From Porodaedalea pini (Eukaryota > Basidiomycota > Agaricomycetes > Hymenochaetales > Hymenochaetaceae), in assembly GCA_002794775.1 (NCBI GenBank), contig NBAY01000024.1:124001-188000 (forward strand): DNA of 64,000 nt, read 5' to 3'. Below, one piece after another: positions 10,424 to 22,027 of the stretch. A model generated the notes under the pieces. The model was not told the origin of the DNA and did not search any database. It saw only the letters and a program-made list of their open reading frames with translations. Positions within the stretch are counted from its first letter, which is position 1. Each line of letters begins with the position of its first letter. The position numbers and the translations under genes are program-made.

Positions 10424-13400
10424 TTATGCCGGCGGAGGCTCGAATGGAGGGTAGGTGCGTTTTTTCTTCGGATTCCGGCGATTATACATCTCCATATAGG
10501 ATATCGATTCTTGACGCAAGCCCTGTTCCCAGCTCTCCTTTCTGACCTCTAGCAGGTTTCTACGAAGGAGGAACGAGTCATACTTTGCTTGCTGATTAAA
10601 AGGAATTCAGAAACTCACGCTTCAGAAATCGGAAGTGCTTGTTGTACATCAGGTCGAGAAATTAGTGCGCCGCTACTGCTGCTGGCCTGTGCATACGAAC
10701 CTGAAGAGTGACGGCTATAGTCTAAGGGCATGGGCTCATCAACAATGCCCATGTTGAGTATTGCTTGACTGGTTGCATTTTCGTCCAACGACTGTGTAAA
10801 GTCAGACTTATGAGGAGATTCTCGGGGCCCAGATGCCCTTTGTATACAACAATGCAAAGGTCAGCCTTTGCGAATTATTACAAAGCATTCCTCTGGAAAG
10901 AAACGCACCATTGTCCTGGGGATGATTGTGCACCTTCTATGCGAGAGGGATTTTCGTGAACATCTCCCTCTATGCCGTAAATTTCTCCAGGTATATCTTC
11001 AAGAGCCGCACTCTCCGACACCTGCTCAACAATCATGCCTACGATCTCGGTAGATGGGAAGCCCACAGTTTCTTGATCCCGCATACCACTAGCACGCGCA
11101 GTGGTGATTCCTGAAGAGACTGGGCCCCCGACCGTACTTTGTCCGTATTGCGTCTCGAAAGCGTATTCTTCAAAGATCGAAGGCAGTTCGAAAGTGGGGG
11201 ATACTTTTTCCTCATGGTCCAAATCCGAGACAACCGACTCTGGTCTCGACGGCGGCTCGATTGCAAAGTCGATAGCAACGGACTCGGGTTCCGAGTCGTC
11301 CTTCGACTCCTCCATATGACCATGTTCAGCACGGAGTTTCTCCCTCATGACTCCAGGCCATTTGTTCACGATCTCGGAAGACCGGGACGCCAGACTCCTA
11401 GATGGCGCGAGGACACGTAGCCGCCAGACCTTTATGACCCAGGCGAGTAATGACATAGTCACTGACGTCTCAGTGAGCTTTCTCCCAACGGCTTCTGATT
11501 GTCGTCGAAATTTCCATTGCTCGTAGAGGAACCAGATCGACATAGTAATAAGGCCTATAGCATGGAGGAGAGCGAATATGACCGTGAAAAAAGTTGTCGC
11601 TGAGCTCTATGAAAGTCTGGGATCAGAAAGGTTCGGAGAAAAGAGTGTCGAATATACCTTTTGGGATGCAATCACGAAGAGGCACAGGCCGGTAGCGAAG
11701 AATACACCAGAGATGACTAGGGACAGCAACGGACCCTTTCTGACCCATTGAAAAGCCCACCGTTCCTCTGGGAGTCGACTCATAAACCGTCGTAATGGAT
11801 TAGCAGTCCATGCAAGTGATCAGTAATTACACAGACTCACATGAACGATCGTTGCCAGGCCATAGCCAGTAGACTTTGGACAGCAGACGCCGTGCTGAAT
11901 ATGAGGGACGAAAAGAAGAACATGTTGACCGCGGTAGCGAGAAGCGTATTTTCAGTGGCAGAGCCATCTTGGAATGCTATCTGCAGTGTCGCAGAAGTCA
12001 CGGCCGAGAAGAAGGTGGATATCGTCGTGAGCATGAGGTATCTGTCTGACTGATTTTGCTGGGAAGATCGAATCAAAGGTACACCTACGCGATAATATTC
12101 ATCTACACTTAGTTGTGCGAAATTTTGAGGATAAAATTAGCAGCACCTTGCGTTCGAAAGTCAGATAGCTCCATAGAGCATATTTCGAAAGATTCCTCTA
12201 ATGCAGAAAAGAATGACAATAGACTCTGCCTGAGGATTTGACCTTCCACAGGCGAGATGTACGTTCCTTGAAAGCTTAACTCAGATATCTTTCGAAAACA
12301 ATTCATATGAAAATGCTACTCAACTGCTCTTGTGATCCTGTAGAATGTGATATTGTTTCTAAAGACGTGGTTATGAATCGTAGTTGAAGTTTCACAGAAT
12401 ACTACTCACTGCAAGGGATTTCTTGAGTGAATGAAGGATACGTGCCAAGGCGACGCTGTGAAAGAAGGATACAAAATCCTGTGTGAAAAAATCGAGCTCA
12501 TCAAGGGCCTTCCATAAAGCATGGAGAGGGCCCGGTAGCTCGTCAATGAAGCGTCCGAGTAGGCAGCCTGAATGTCATATACTAGTCAGTATTTGCACCA
12601 GCACCTGAGACTGAAATCGACTGACGTTCGGACAAGCGAGACGAGCTGACATCTTGGTATAGGTTTTCCATGTTGAAGCTTTCTAGGATCTCCAAAAACA
12701 CGCGCAAGCTTCGCCGGAGAACCCAAGCGCTATACATGCCTGGGCCGCCGGCGCCCAAGGTACGTAGAGAGTACTCCAGCTTTATGGACTGAGATCAAAT
12801 ACAGTTAGTCACGGATAGCTCATGTGAATGTCCATTCGATTTGTGCCAACCTCTCCGATAAGAGCATTGCAGGTACTGCACAGTGAACAAGCATCAGGAA
12901 AACCCTCCCAAGCAGAAAAAGATAGAATTGGCTTAGAATACAATAATACTGGTAGAATATTCTGGAATGACATTAGAATGTGCTCGGACTCAGCAAGCTT
13001 GTTCAGAATTGGATGGAATTGAGGTGAATTCTGGAGCTCTGTTGGAATTTGCTGGAATCAGCAAGCCAAACATTTGGAATTGAACAGAATCGGCAGCTTG
13101 AAATTTAGAATATAGATAGAAAAATGATACACCTCATAGATTCTATGGAATTTTGTAGAATAAAAAACTGATTGTGGAATTCATTAGATTCTGCCATGGC
13201 TTGACACAGGTGCAGGTACTAGATTGGCTTCTTGGACCTATACTGGGACCCATGAACTATCTGCAGGTTACAGTGTTTTTCATAAGTCTTGAGACATGTG
13301 AAGATCATAAAATTTGAGCATTTCAGCACCTCAAAAACTTGTAAAACCAATATCTCTGTCAATTCTTCACAGAATCATTTCAAAAATGTTGCCAAATCCA

Positions 13401-16400
13401 TTTTCAACAGCTTCTAAATGTTTGTGAGCTTAGTAGACAGAAGGTGGAATATTGAGGCTGCAGTAGTGAGAATGGGTGTTTTTCTAGAAAAAAACCCTTC
13501 CCTGACTTTTCCTGAGCTCAATTTTGAAGCTAATGACATGAAACTTGTTGGAGAATGGTCTATATACTATACTGTTGATGTTATGAGGGATGAACTAGGG
13601 TGAATGTCTCTTGTCCTGTTTGACTGTTGTGCTGAAACTCTCAAACTCATCCAAATTTGCTTGACTCAGACAGTTGCCAAAAATTTGCCTGCATTGTTAT
13701 AAGCCATATATAATTTAATATACAATATAGATACCATTCTCCAACAAGTTTCATATCATTAGCTTCAAAATTGAGCTCAGGAAAAATTAGGGAAGGAGGT
13801 TTTCTAGAAAAACACCCATTTTCACTACTGCAGTCTCAATATTCCACCTTCTGTCCTCTAAGCTCAAATAAATTTTAGAAACCATTCAAACACAAATTTA
13901 GCAACTTTTTTGAAGAGTTTTTGTGAAGAATTGATTGAGATATGATGTATTTTGTATTTGGAGGCACTTCAGGTGACAAAAACTGCTGGATGCGTCATCC
14001 ACAGAAGAGGTGTGGGAACTTGATCACATGTATGTTGGTTTTGACGCCACACGCCACACATCGCCTTCACATCTGCTGCCACTCCAATATGTCTGGTGCC
14101 GACGTCCTTACAGAATGTCTGAAAACCCCCTCAATCACACCCACCGCAACCATCACACACGAAGTGGTAGCCTCACCGGCCGCCTGGTGGGATGCACTCA
14201 CTGCTGCAGGCAACATGCCGTCCGACTTCTGACCTTCAACTTATTAGAATGCTCGTCTTCAAGCCGAAGACCGTAAAGTCTGCCGCAACAGTTCCTGTTG
14301 TTGTCATTGCACGCATCGCCGGACCTGCTAAAATAATTTTTTGTGTTGGACAAGGACTCGCATGAGCCCAGTCTCTTTATCTGTCCACACGCATCGTTAA
14401 AGTTTGTCCAGTTTCACCATTAGCACTTGACGCAAACACATTCCCAAAGGTTGTCACGGTCCTTGATGCATCACTCGCATCATCGACTTCCCTCTTCGCC
14501 GTACATGCGCTCGCCTCTGATTTTACTGTCTTCCTCCCTGGAACCAGCATTGCTTCATACTGGCGTGTCTCGAAACAGGGAGACCAAGTTTCACGAGGTA
14601 GATTTCGTGGAACTCAAGGCCGAGGCTGTGGCGCCTGCTGTGCGCACGTCTGCAATTGCCGCCCAGGAAAAGGCAACGAAAGAGGAAGGGAGAATTGACG
14701 GCACGGTGAAGATTGCTATTGGCATGAAGAAAGGGTCGACTTCCCGGGTTGGTATACGAACGTGCGTTGATTGTTCTGTAATCCTCACTTTGTGCTGACA
14801 AATATTATAGGCGCTGATTAAGGTCGGTATGACATGCGTCTTCAGAGGGAGCTCCGAGCTTGAGGAGCCCATAGCAATCTGTCCGACTACAGAAACGGTC
14901 ATGTATCCCTACTGAAGTACGGGAAATTCTCAATTTACATCGTCGCGTGTACGAGGTGCTGCTTACCGTACTCGTCATCACAGGCATCAAGTCGGACAAG
15001 GAGAAGTTTGCCGGTGGTCTTTACGCGATGACCGGCCGTGGCATCCAAGCTGCGACGTCGCATTGCCTTCGCCAAGACTTCTCACGGCCAGAGATGTTCA
15101 ACGTCGTGGTCTCAGACCTGGATGATCCGCAGGGTACGGGTCTGAACGGTGGCAAATTATTCTGTGGCAGAACACGTGGAGCCTTAGCACACGCATGGTC
15201 GGAATCATGGTCATGATTCGTGGCGACAACCAGGGTCTTGTTCTCCCATTACGCGTCGCTCGTTGTCTCCTGCGGTATTACCATGCGCACTAATAAGCAG
15301 GAGTTATACGACCGCTGTGAGGAGCTCGCGAAGACGCTCAGGAAAGCGCGAAGGTGGATGTACGGGACGGCTACACTCCTGGCTACAAGATCAACGACTG
15401 GAAACAGAAGGCGCGAAAATTCAATTATTCCTTATTTCTCGGTTTTCCTGTGGTCTTACAAATGGCTTTTTGTCCAGGTTCTCCACTTCGCCTTGAACTC
15501 AGTCCAGTTGATATCCAGAAGAAGCAAACACTTTCTGTGCGACGTGATACGGGCTTGAAGGAGACTGCCGTACCTGCACTTCTCAAGACTATCCAACAGG
15601 AGATGTTCGAGCACGCGAAGGCAAGGTACATGTCTTGCCTGCGCGTCGTGACAATGGGATGATGTCGTGCTGACACTGCTTCATACTTGCGTGCTCTCAG
15701 AACCGGCGAGACCAAGCTTCACAAGGTAGATTTTGTGGAACTCAAGATCGATGCTGCGGCGTGCCTTACATCGTCGCATGTACAAAAGGAGCTGCTTGCC
15801 GTACCCGTCATCCTGGGCATCAAGTCTGAGAAGAAGTTTGCCGGTGGTCTGTACATGATGACCGTGAAAGGCTTCATTCCGACGACCGGCCGTGGCATCC
15901 TTTTAGTTTAGTAGTTAATGTTTAGGAATATTATGGAATACACCAATAAAGAGTCGGGAATGCTAAGATAAGTAACAAAATGGGGTTGGAATACAAGTGG
16001 AATGTAATTGGAATGTAATTGGAATGCAGCAGAATGCACGGCGTAGGGAATGACCTTTAGGAATGATGTGGAATTGGAATGAGCCAGAATCACTCAGAAT
16101 TTCTGGCACATTCCAATGATTCCACCAGTTCCGGCCAGGAGGGTTTTCCTGATGAGAGAGGTTAGACCCTTGTTATGTGCCCAGAATAAAAAACCGAACC
16201 TGACTAGCCTCTCCTGTCTTCGTGCATATAGAGGAGTTGGTACTCGAGAAGGAAGGTCCAGTTCCGAGATGCTGTCGTAGAACCGTCGCTCGGTCGATTT
16301 TCTTGCTGGTTTTTCTTCAGCCTCTTCATAGCTCGAAATGTCCTCGGCTTCCCGGCCGTCTGCAGGAATCATCATGCATCGTAGTGAATAAAGTACATTA

Positions 16401-16590
16401 ACATTGTACGTCGCACTGATCCAGATCTACACGATCATACCTTCGAGCACAAAGTCTGTGAGTGCCTTCATAAGAACCTGCATCGATTCTTTCTGTCGAC
16501 GTGTCAGAGCCTTGTCTGCTGCAAACAACCGAATAAATTCTTATGCAGTTTGAAATTTGTCTCTAGATGCTTACCCCTTCGATCCAACAT
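10424..16590 (-). CDS. multi-membrane protein of unknown family, paralog A, with a 3.3 kb intron insertion
   Basis: Unknown function. ATG at 16590 opens MLDRRG, followed after an intron by [20 protein letters not shown] and an acidic exon with [21 protein letters not shown] very long intron (about 16.2 to 12.9 kb) holds the ProRS-bearing insertion. Exons resume at TCNALIGE, then [20 protein letters not shown] and [19 protein letters not shown] (helical). Membrane segments follow: [60 protein letters not shown] and [16 protein letters not shown]. The tail is Ser/Glu-rich and ends near [14 protein letters not shown] at 10424. All visible exons keep frame, so the copy may be functional if the long intron splices. 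Paralogs B (17042-19849) and C (46214-50244) share the membrane block. Confidence 0.6.
12925..13185. repeat. GAATT/GGAAT-rich subterminal region, left side of insertion
   Basis: The motifs GAATT, TGGAAT and AGAAT recur every 10-20 bases. A matching GGAAT-rich zone lies at the opposite end of the insertion. Dense short motifs near element ends are typical of transposase binding regions in some DNA transposons. Confidence 0.4.
13318..13980. repeat. long imperfect foldback (inverted repeat) element, copy 1
   Basis: Two arms of about 250-300 bp in opposite orientation. For example CCTGAGCTCAATTTTGAAGC near 13517 reappears inverted near 13770, and GACAGAAGGTGGAATATTGA near 13436 reappears inverted near 13850. 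The arms are diverged by many substitutions. The centre carries only short ORFs. A related foldback lies at 53390-53830. Confidence 0.65.
14090..15905 (+). pseudogene. prolyl-tRNA synthetase pseudogene
   Basis: Broken copy of a cytoplasmic-type ProRS, the enzyme that charges tRNA-Pro. The N-terminal editing-like (YbaK) part is seen as [33 protein letters not shown] and [20 protein letters not shown]. The synthetase core appears as pieces in different frames: [76 protein letters not shown] and [20 protein letters not shown]. Stops and frame changes separate them. A GTGCGT...TATTATAG intron survives near 14762-14811, so it is not an mRNA-derived copy. A second partial copy of the segment KVDFVELK to [20 protein letters not shown] follows at 15690-15900. 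Confidence 0.8.
15910..16130. repeat. GGAAT-rich subterminal region, right side of insertion
   Basis: GGAAT occurs about every 10-15 bases on the plus strand, including TTGGAATGTAATTGGAATG. It mirrors the left margin at 12925-13185. Confidence 0.4.
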
Positions 16591-17041
16591 GATGGAGCGA
16601 GCGTTTACTCGTTTACGGAGATCTGAGCAAGATCGATTTAATCTTACTGGATGGTCGAGAAAGAGAGACGACACCCACTAAGCGCCCACAAAATCAGCCT
16701 ATCAAGTTCTTTCGAACTTGAAACCCCGATGCCATCAAACCTTGAATAGGCGCTGAAAGGTAGCCAGTATTTCGTATATGCCTTTTCTTTTCTTTAAATT
16801 GTAATATTTCCACTTATTCCCCATCGAAATGAAAGAACGTGGGTTTGAGTGTATGTCCTACGGATTACTTTGATATGTCGCAATTCAAACGAGTTGATAC
16901 ATGACGATTACCTGATTCTCTTGTTGAAAGCTGCCATCATGGTGGGAGAAGAGCCTGAATATGATTCACTATTACATATGAGTCTGTCCGCGCAGCCGAG
17001 CCAATAGTGAAATGATTATCTATCGCGAGGCGAAAAACCAG
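16591..17041. other. intergenic between paralogs A and B
   Basis: Probably the promoter and 5' UTR of paralog A and the 3' flank of paralog B. No gene seen. Confidence 0.4.
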
Positions 17042-19849
17042 TTATGCCGGTGAAGGCTCGAACCGAGGGTATGTGCGCCTCTTCGGATTCCAGAAGTCAC
17101 GCATCTCCACATAGGAGATCGATTCTTGATGCAAACTAGCCTCCTAGCGCTCATTATTTACCCCTAACAAGTCCCTAGGAACAATGCACATGTCAAAAAT
17201 TTGCATGGCCATCTTAGAGTCGGAGGGAGCTCACACTTCAGATATCTGTAGCCCTTGCCGCGCGTCAGAACGAGATGTTAGTGCGTTGTGTCTGTTGCCA
17301 ACTTGCACAGAAGAACTTGAAGGACGATGAGTATATTCCAAAGGCATAGGTTCGACAACAACGCCTGCGTTGCATATCAGTTAATCGATCGTATTCTCAT
17401 TTGTAGACCGAGTAGAGCCAGAATGATGAAGAGATTCTTGGGGCCCAGATATCCTTTGTATGCAATGGTGCAAAGATCAGCCCACGCAAATGGTTATACA
17501 GCAACAAATGCACCGTTGCGGAGATATCTGGCCACCTTTTGCGCGAGAGGAATCTTCATGATTGTCTCTCACGTCGTACATTTCGCCAGACATGCTTCCA
17601 AGTCCCGCACTTTCCGATTTCTTTTAACCAACCTTGCCTGTAATTCCAGCTGGGCCCTCGACCGTACTTCGCCTATATTGCGACCCGAAAGTGAATGATT
17701 CAAAATCCGAAAAACTTCAGATATAGAGTACGTTCGTTCCTCATGATTCAAGTCCGTAACAACCAATTCTGGTCTCGATAGCTGCTCGAATGCTAATTCG
17801 ACGATACGGACTCGGGATCTGAATCCTCCCTTGACTTTTGCATGTGACCATGTCGAGCGTCGAGCTTCTTGCTCCTAAACCCAGGTGATTTGCTCACAAT
17901 TTCTGAGGATCGGGATATCAGACGCCTAGATGGAGCGAGGACAAATAACTGCCAGACCTTCGTGATCCACGCGAGCAACGACGTCGACGTCGACGTCTCA
18001 GTGAGCTTCCTCCCGACGGCTTCTGATTGTCGTCGAAACTTCCATTACTCGTAGAGAAATCAGATCGGCATAGTAATAAGACCTAAAGCATGGAGAGCGA
18101 ATGTGAACGTGAAAAAAAGTTGTCGTTGAGCTCTATGAAAGTCTGGGATCAGAAAGGTTCGGAGAAAAGAGTGTCGAATATACATTTTGGGATGTACTCA
18201 CGAAGAGGCATAGGCCAATAGCAAAGAATGCACCAGAGACGACTAGGGACAGCAACGGACCTTTGCTGATCAGACTTATAAATCATCACAATCGAGTCAA
18301 CAAACCATGCAAGTAGCCGCAGTCTACTCATGCTCACATGAACGGACTTTTCCAGGCCATAGTCAGTAGACTTTGGACAGCAGACGCCGTGCCGAACATA
18401 AGAGAAGAAAAGAAAAACGTGTTGACCACGGTGGCGAGGATCTCATTTTCAGTAGCAGAGCCATCTTGGAATGCTATCTGTAGTGTCGCAGAAGTCACGG
18501 CCGAGAAGAAAGTGGATATCGTCGTAAGCATGAGGTATCTGTCTGACCGATTCTGCTGGGAAGATCAAATTAAAATTACACCTATGCATGAAGCAATAGT
18601 AGACTTCAATCAGCCGAAAGAAACTCCGAGGGTGATCCATAGCACCTTGTGTTCGAGAGTCAGACAGCTCCGCAGAGCAGAACTCAAAAGACTTCTCTGA
18701 ATCCGAGAAGAATGACATTAAGCTTTGTCTGAGGGCTTGACCTTCCGTAGGCGAGATGTACGTCCCTTGTAGTCGCAAGTCAGAACTTGATCGAGAAGGA
18801 AAGTCATAAGCATCTGCGACTCAACTGCTCTTATGAACCTGCAGACTGTGATACTGTTTCTAATATGTAGCCATGGGTCACTGCGCATCATAAATCTTCA
18901 CGAATAACTACTCACTGCAAGGGACCTCTTGAGTGAATAAAGGACACGCTGAAAGTCACCACTGTGAAAGAATGATATAAAATTCAGTAGGAAAGATTCG
19001 AGTTTATCGAAAGCCTCCCATAAGACATAAAGAGGGCCTGGTAGTTCATCGATGTAACGATCAAGTACGCAGCCTGCCGTTTGAAAAACATTCCACATTT
19101 GTATTGAATATCTAATGCTGCAGGGTACTAACGTTCGGACAGTCGAGAGGAGCCAACGTCTTGCCATAGTTCTTCCAGGTTGAGGCTTCGCATGACCTCC
19201 AAGGGCGCGCGTGAGCTCCGCCGGAGAACCCAAGCGCTATACTTACCGGGTCCGTCGGTGCCTAAGGTACGCAGAGAACACTCGAACTTTATGAGCTGAA
19301 AAGAGATTTAGTTAGTCACGGATGATGCATAGAAACGTCCATCCAAGGTACACAGACCTCTTCGATCAGATCCATGCAGGTACTGCACAAAATGACCAAC
19401 GAAGGTCAGATCCTTGTTGGATACTCAGAATGGGAAGACAGACCCAGCTAGCCTCTCCTATCTTTGTGGATGTAGAGGCGGTGGTGCTCGAGAAGGCGAG
19501 TCCGATTTTAGGATGCTGTCGTCGAATCGCCGCTCGGAAGCTTTTCTTGCTGATCTTTCTTCTTCAGCCGAGTCATAGTTCGAAATGTCCTTGGCCTCCT
19601 GGTAGCCTGCAGGAAGCATCATGCATCACGATTTATGTGGGCAGATCGTTAACATCATAATTCGTACTGATCCGGATCTACTGTACATGTCCATACCTTC
19701 GAGTACGAGGTCTGTGAGTGCTTTCATGAGAACCTGCATCGATTTCTTTTGTCGGCGTGTCAAAGTCTTATCTACTGTGATCAACCGATTGAGTTCGTAT
19801 GCAATTTGTCAAGGTAAAGACCTAGACATCTACCTCGTCGACCCGACAC
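17042..19849 (-). pseudogene. membrane-family paralog B, decayed
   Basis: Runs parallel to paralog A at nucleotide level along its whole length, including introns. Recognisable pieces are [65 protein letters not shown], and [21 protein letters not shown]. Defects: the base aligned to the A start codon makes GTG (19847-19849) and the adjoining donor is changed; the segment before KGPLL lacks about 40 bases present in A; and the tail has stops and frame changes (17.57-17.98 kb). The stop aligned with that of A is at 17042-17044. I infer a recent tandem duplication followed by loss of function. Confidence 0.65.
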
Positions 19850-20701
19850 AATGAAGCAAGTGTTTTCAGTGTTGATGAAGAGCTCAGCAAGATCGATGTA
19901 GTATTAGTGAACGGTTGAAAGAGAGACAAAACACGGACTGGATGCCTATGGCATCAAACTCCGATGTTATCAACTCTTGATGGTTAGAGACTTTTCAGTG
20001 GATTCTTTCACAAGTTTCCTCAAATTGCATTTTTGACTGGGATATAACTCTCTTTCCCATCGAATTGAAAGAATATGAGTTTAAAGCTGTGAAGCTTTTG
20101 GACCAGACGACCGGGCAAAATCAGTTTATACAGACAGGCTTAGATTTGAACTGCACCATGCAGGTCTGTCGATATGCCGTGGCAGCCTGATACGACATGG
20201 CTTGCGTGTACCGGCCCCGTTGAGCTTGTTCAAATCTTCCAAGACAAAGTCAGTTGAGCGATTTTGCTGTGCGACTCAACCGCTTTGATTAACGAATATA
20301 CGTAGCAACTGCAAGGAATGGCTCGAGCAACATGAAGGAAAGGAGTATAGTTATAGACGGGAGGCAACATCGCCGGCGGCTGTCAAGCCGCAGATGTCTA
20401 ATCACGCACTGGCACGCAGCACTATCGCCACGCAGGCGCGGCCATATGCTCTCTAGAAAAGACCATCTCGTTCATAACTTATCCTCGTTTTCGTCTACAT
20501 GTCGAGCTACTTACCGACGATCGAGTCAGTCGCCAAAGTAACTATATAAACGCTACTTTCGCCTTGTGCTCTCGGCTAACTAGAATTGTCATGGTCACTT
20601 CAGGGAACCTTCGCGTCTGCAGTCGGGTTCTCAACACTTAGTGCGCTCCTCCCTTTTCTCCGTCTCCCCAAGCACATCGTGTGCCAAACATACCCCTTCT
20701 G
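19850..20701. other. intergenic region
   Basis: No convincing gene. The right end holds the putative TATA box and the 5' region of the hydrolase gene. An open stretch at about 20605-20690 (FASAVGFSTLSALLPF) could be an upstream N-terminal exon of that hydrolase, but no valid ATG and join were found. Confidence 0.35.
20542..20549 (+). promoter_or_regulatory. TATA-box-like site for the hydrolase gene
   Basis: CTATATAA, about 155 bases before the ATG at 20702. Confidence 0.35.
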
Positions 20702-22027
20702 ATGCTCTCACAAGGTCTCGGGCTGCTCTACTATGGCCAGAATTACCTGATATACCCTTCTTCGTTCCCGCCTGGCTCGCGGACAGGTGCGTGGCAAGAT
20801 GCTTAGTTGCATTCCGCGTGGCTCACGAGATGAATTGTGGACAAATGGAAGATGTCCCTGTGCCCTCAGCCTTTGGGCTCCCGTACGAAGAGCTCGTACT
20901 CGAAACACCCGATCGTGTGAAGGTGCGCGCGTATCTGCTCGTACAGCGGAAGGATATTGCACAGAGCGAATCTGTGGTTCTTCCGGGGAGGGGTTCAAGC
21001 GGCATGTCGGATGATGAGGTGTGTATTTAGCCGGATGCTCTGTGAGAGGCTGACCGTTCTGACGAGATGGACGCGAATGAACAGTACGCCGCGACGCGTC
21101 CGACAGTAGTGATGTTCCACGGCAACGGAGGAAACGCGGGCCACCGCATACCACTTGCGAAGATGTTCTACATGGAAATGAGGTGTAATGTTTTTATGCT
21201 GTCGTATCGCGGGTGCGTACTGTCTGTTGCGATTGTTGGAAACGATATAAAAGATCGCCTCGATGCAGTTACGGTCTGTCGGAAGGCTCGCCATCCGAAA
21301 AAGGTACGTCCTTGTGTTAGCTCTTAGCCACAGGCAAGGCTCTCATATCTACGCATAGGGATTCGAATGGACGCACAGACTTCATTAGACTATCTGACGT
21401 CGCATCCGGTCCTATCCAGGACACACATCGTTCGTTCAATATTCTTTCTAATTGCAAACATGCACCCTTATGCCATCTTTAAGGTCTTATATGGCCAATC
21501 TATCGGCGGCGCCGTCGCCATCGACCTCGTCAGTCGAAATCCCTCGGCCGTATGTTCTTTGCCTAGTCATTTCATGATCCCCTCTTACCTACCTTCTCGT
21601 CGTCGTCGCAGATCCGCGCGCTCATCCTCGAAAACACGTTCCTCTCTCTCCCACGCCTCATCCCATCCGCCATGCCTATGCTCTCTCGCGTTGCTTTTCT
21701 CTGTCACCAGAAGTGGGACTCGGCCTCGAAGGTGCCACTGATCCCGCCGGAGACGCCAATGTTGCTGCTGAGTGGCGCGAAGGACGAGGTTGTGCCACCC
21801 ACACACATGGTCGAACTCGAGAAATTGCTGCGCGACGCTCCGGGCAGACAACGCAGACCCGGCCAGCTTGTTGAGTTTCCCGACGGGACCCATAGTGCGT
21901 ACATTTCACTTCTCACCTCTTAGGACTCGGCTTAGACTTGCTAAACATTGTCACGGATGCAGATGATACGTGCGTGCAGAGAGGATATTGGAGTAGCGTC
22001 GCGGGTTTCGTTGAGCGGTATTGTTGA
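20702..22027 (+). CDS. Bem46-type alpha/beta hydrolase (ABHD13-like)
   Basis: A membrane-anchored serine hydrolase of the Bem46/ABHD13 family; substrate unknown. The first visible exon reads MLSQGLGLLYYGQNYLIYPS, matching the family N-terminus just after its membrane anchor, so an additional upstream exon may exist. Exons continue VPSAFGLPYEELVLETPD, VVMFHGNGGNAGHRIPLAKM (oxyanion-hole HGNGGN), FMLSYRG, then GLSEGSPSEKGIRMDAQTSL across an intron. The nucleophile elbow is YGQSIGGAVA (Ser), followed by LLLSGAKDEVVPP (Asp) and EFPDGTHNDTC (His, split by the last intron). The protein ends GFVERYC at 22027. The full catalytic triad is present. Start uncertain, product class firm. Confidence 0.85.

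Larger units (their letters stand above)
12892..16154. mobile_element. 3.26 kb insertion with 17-bp terminal inverted repeats, carrying a ProRS pseudogene
   Basis: Bounded by CATCAGGAAAACCCTCC (12892-12908) and its reverse complement (16138-16154). It lies wholly inside an intron of paralog A. Paralog B has the same intron at only about 61 bp, with the flanking bases alignable, so B shows the empty site. Inside are GGAAT/GAATT-rich margins, a foldback repeat (13318-13980) and the ProRS pseudogene (14090-15905). No transposase was seen, so it would be non-autonomous. No clear target duplication beyond perhaps 2 bp; superfamily unknown. Confidence 0.55.
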
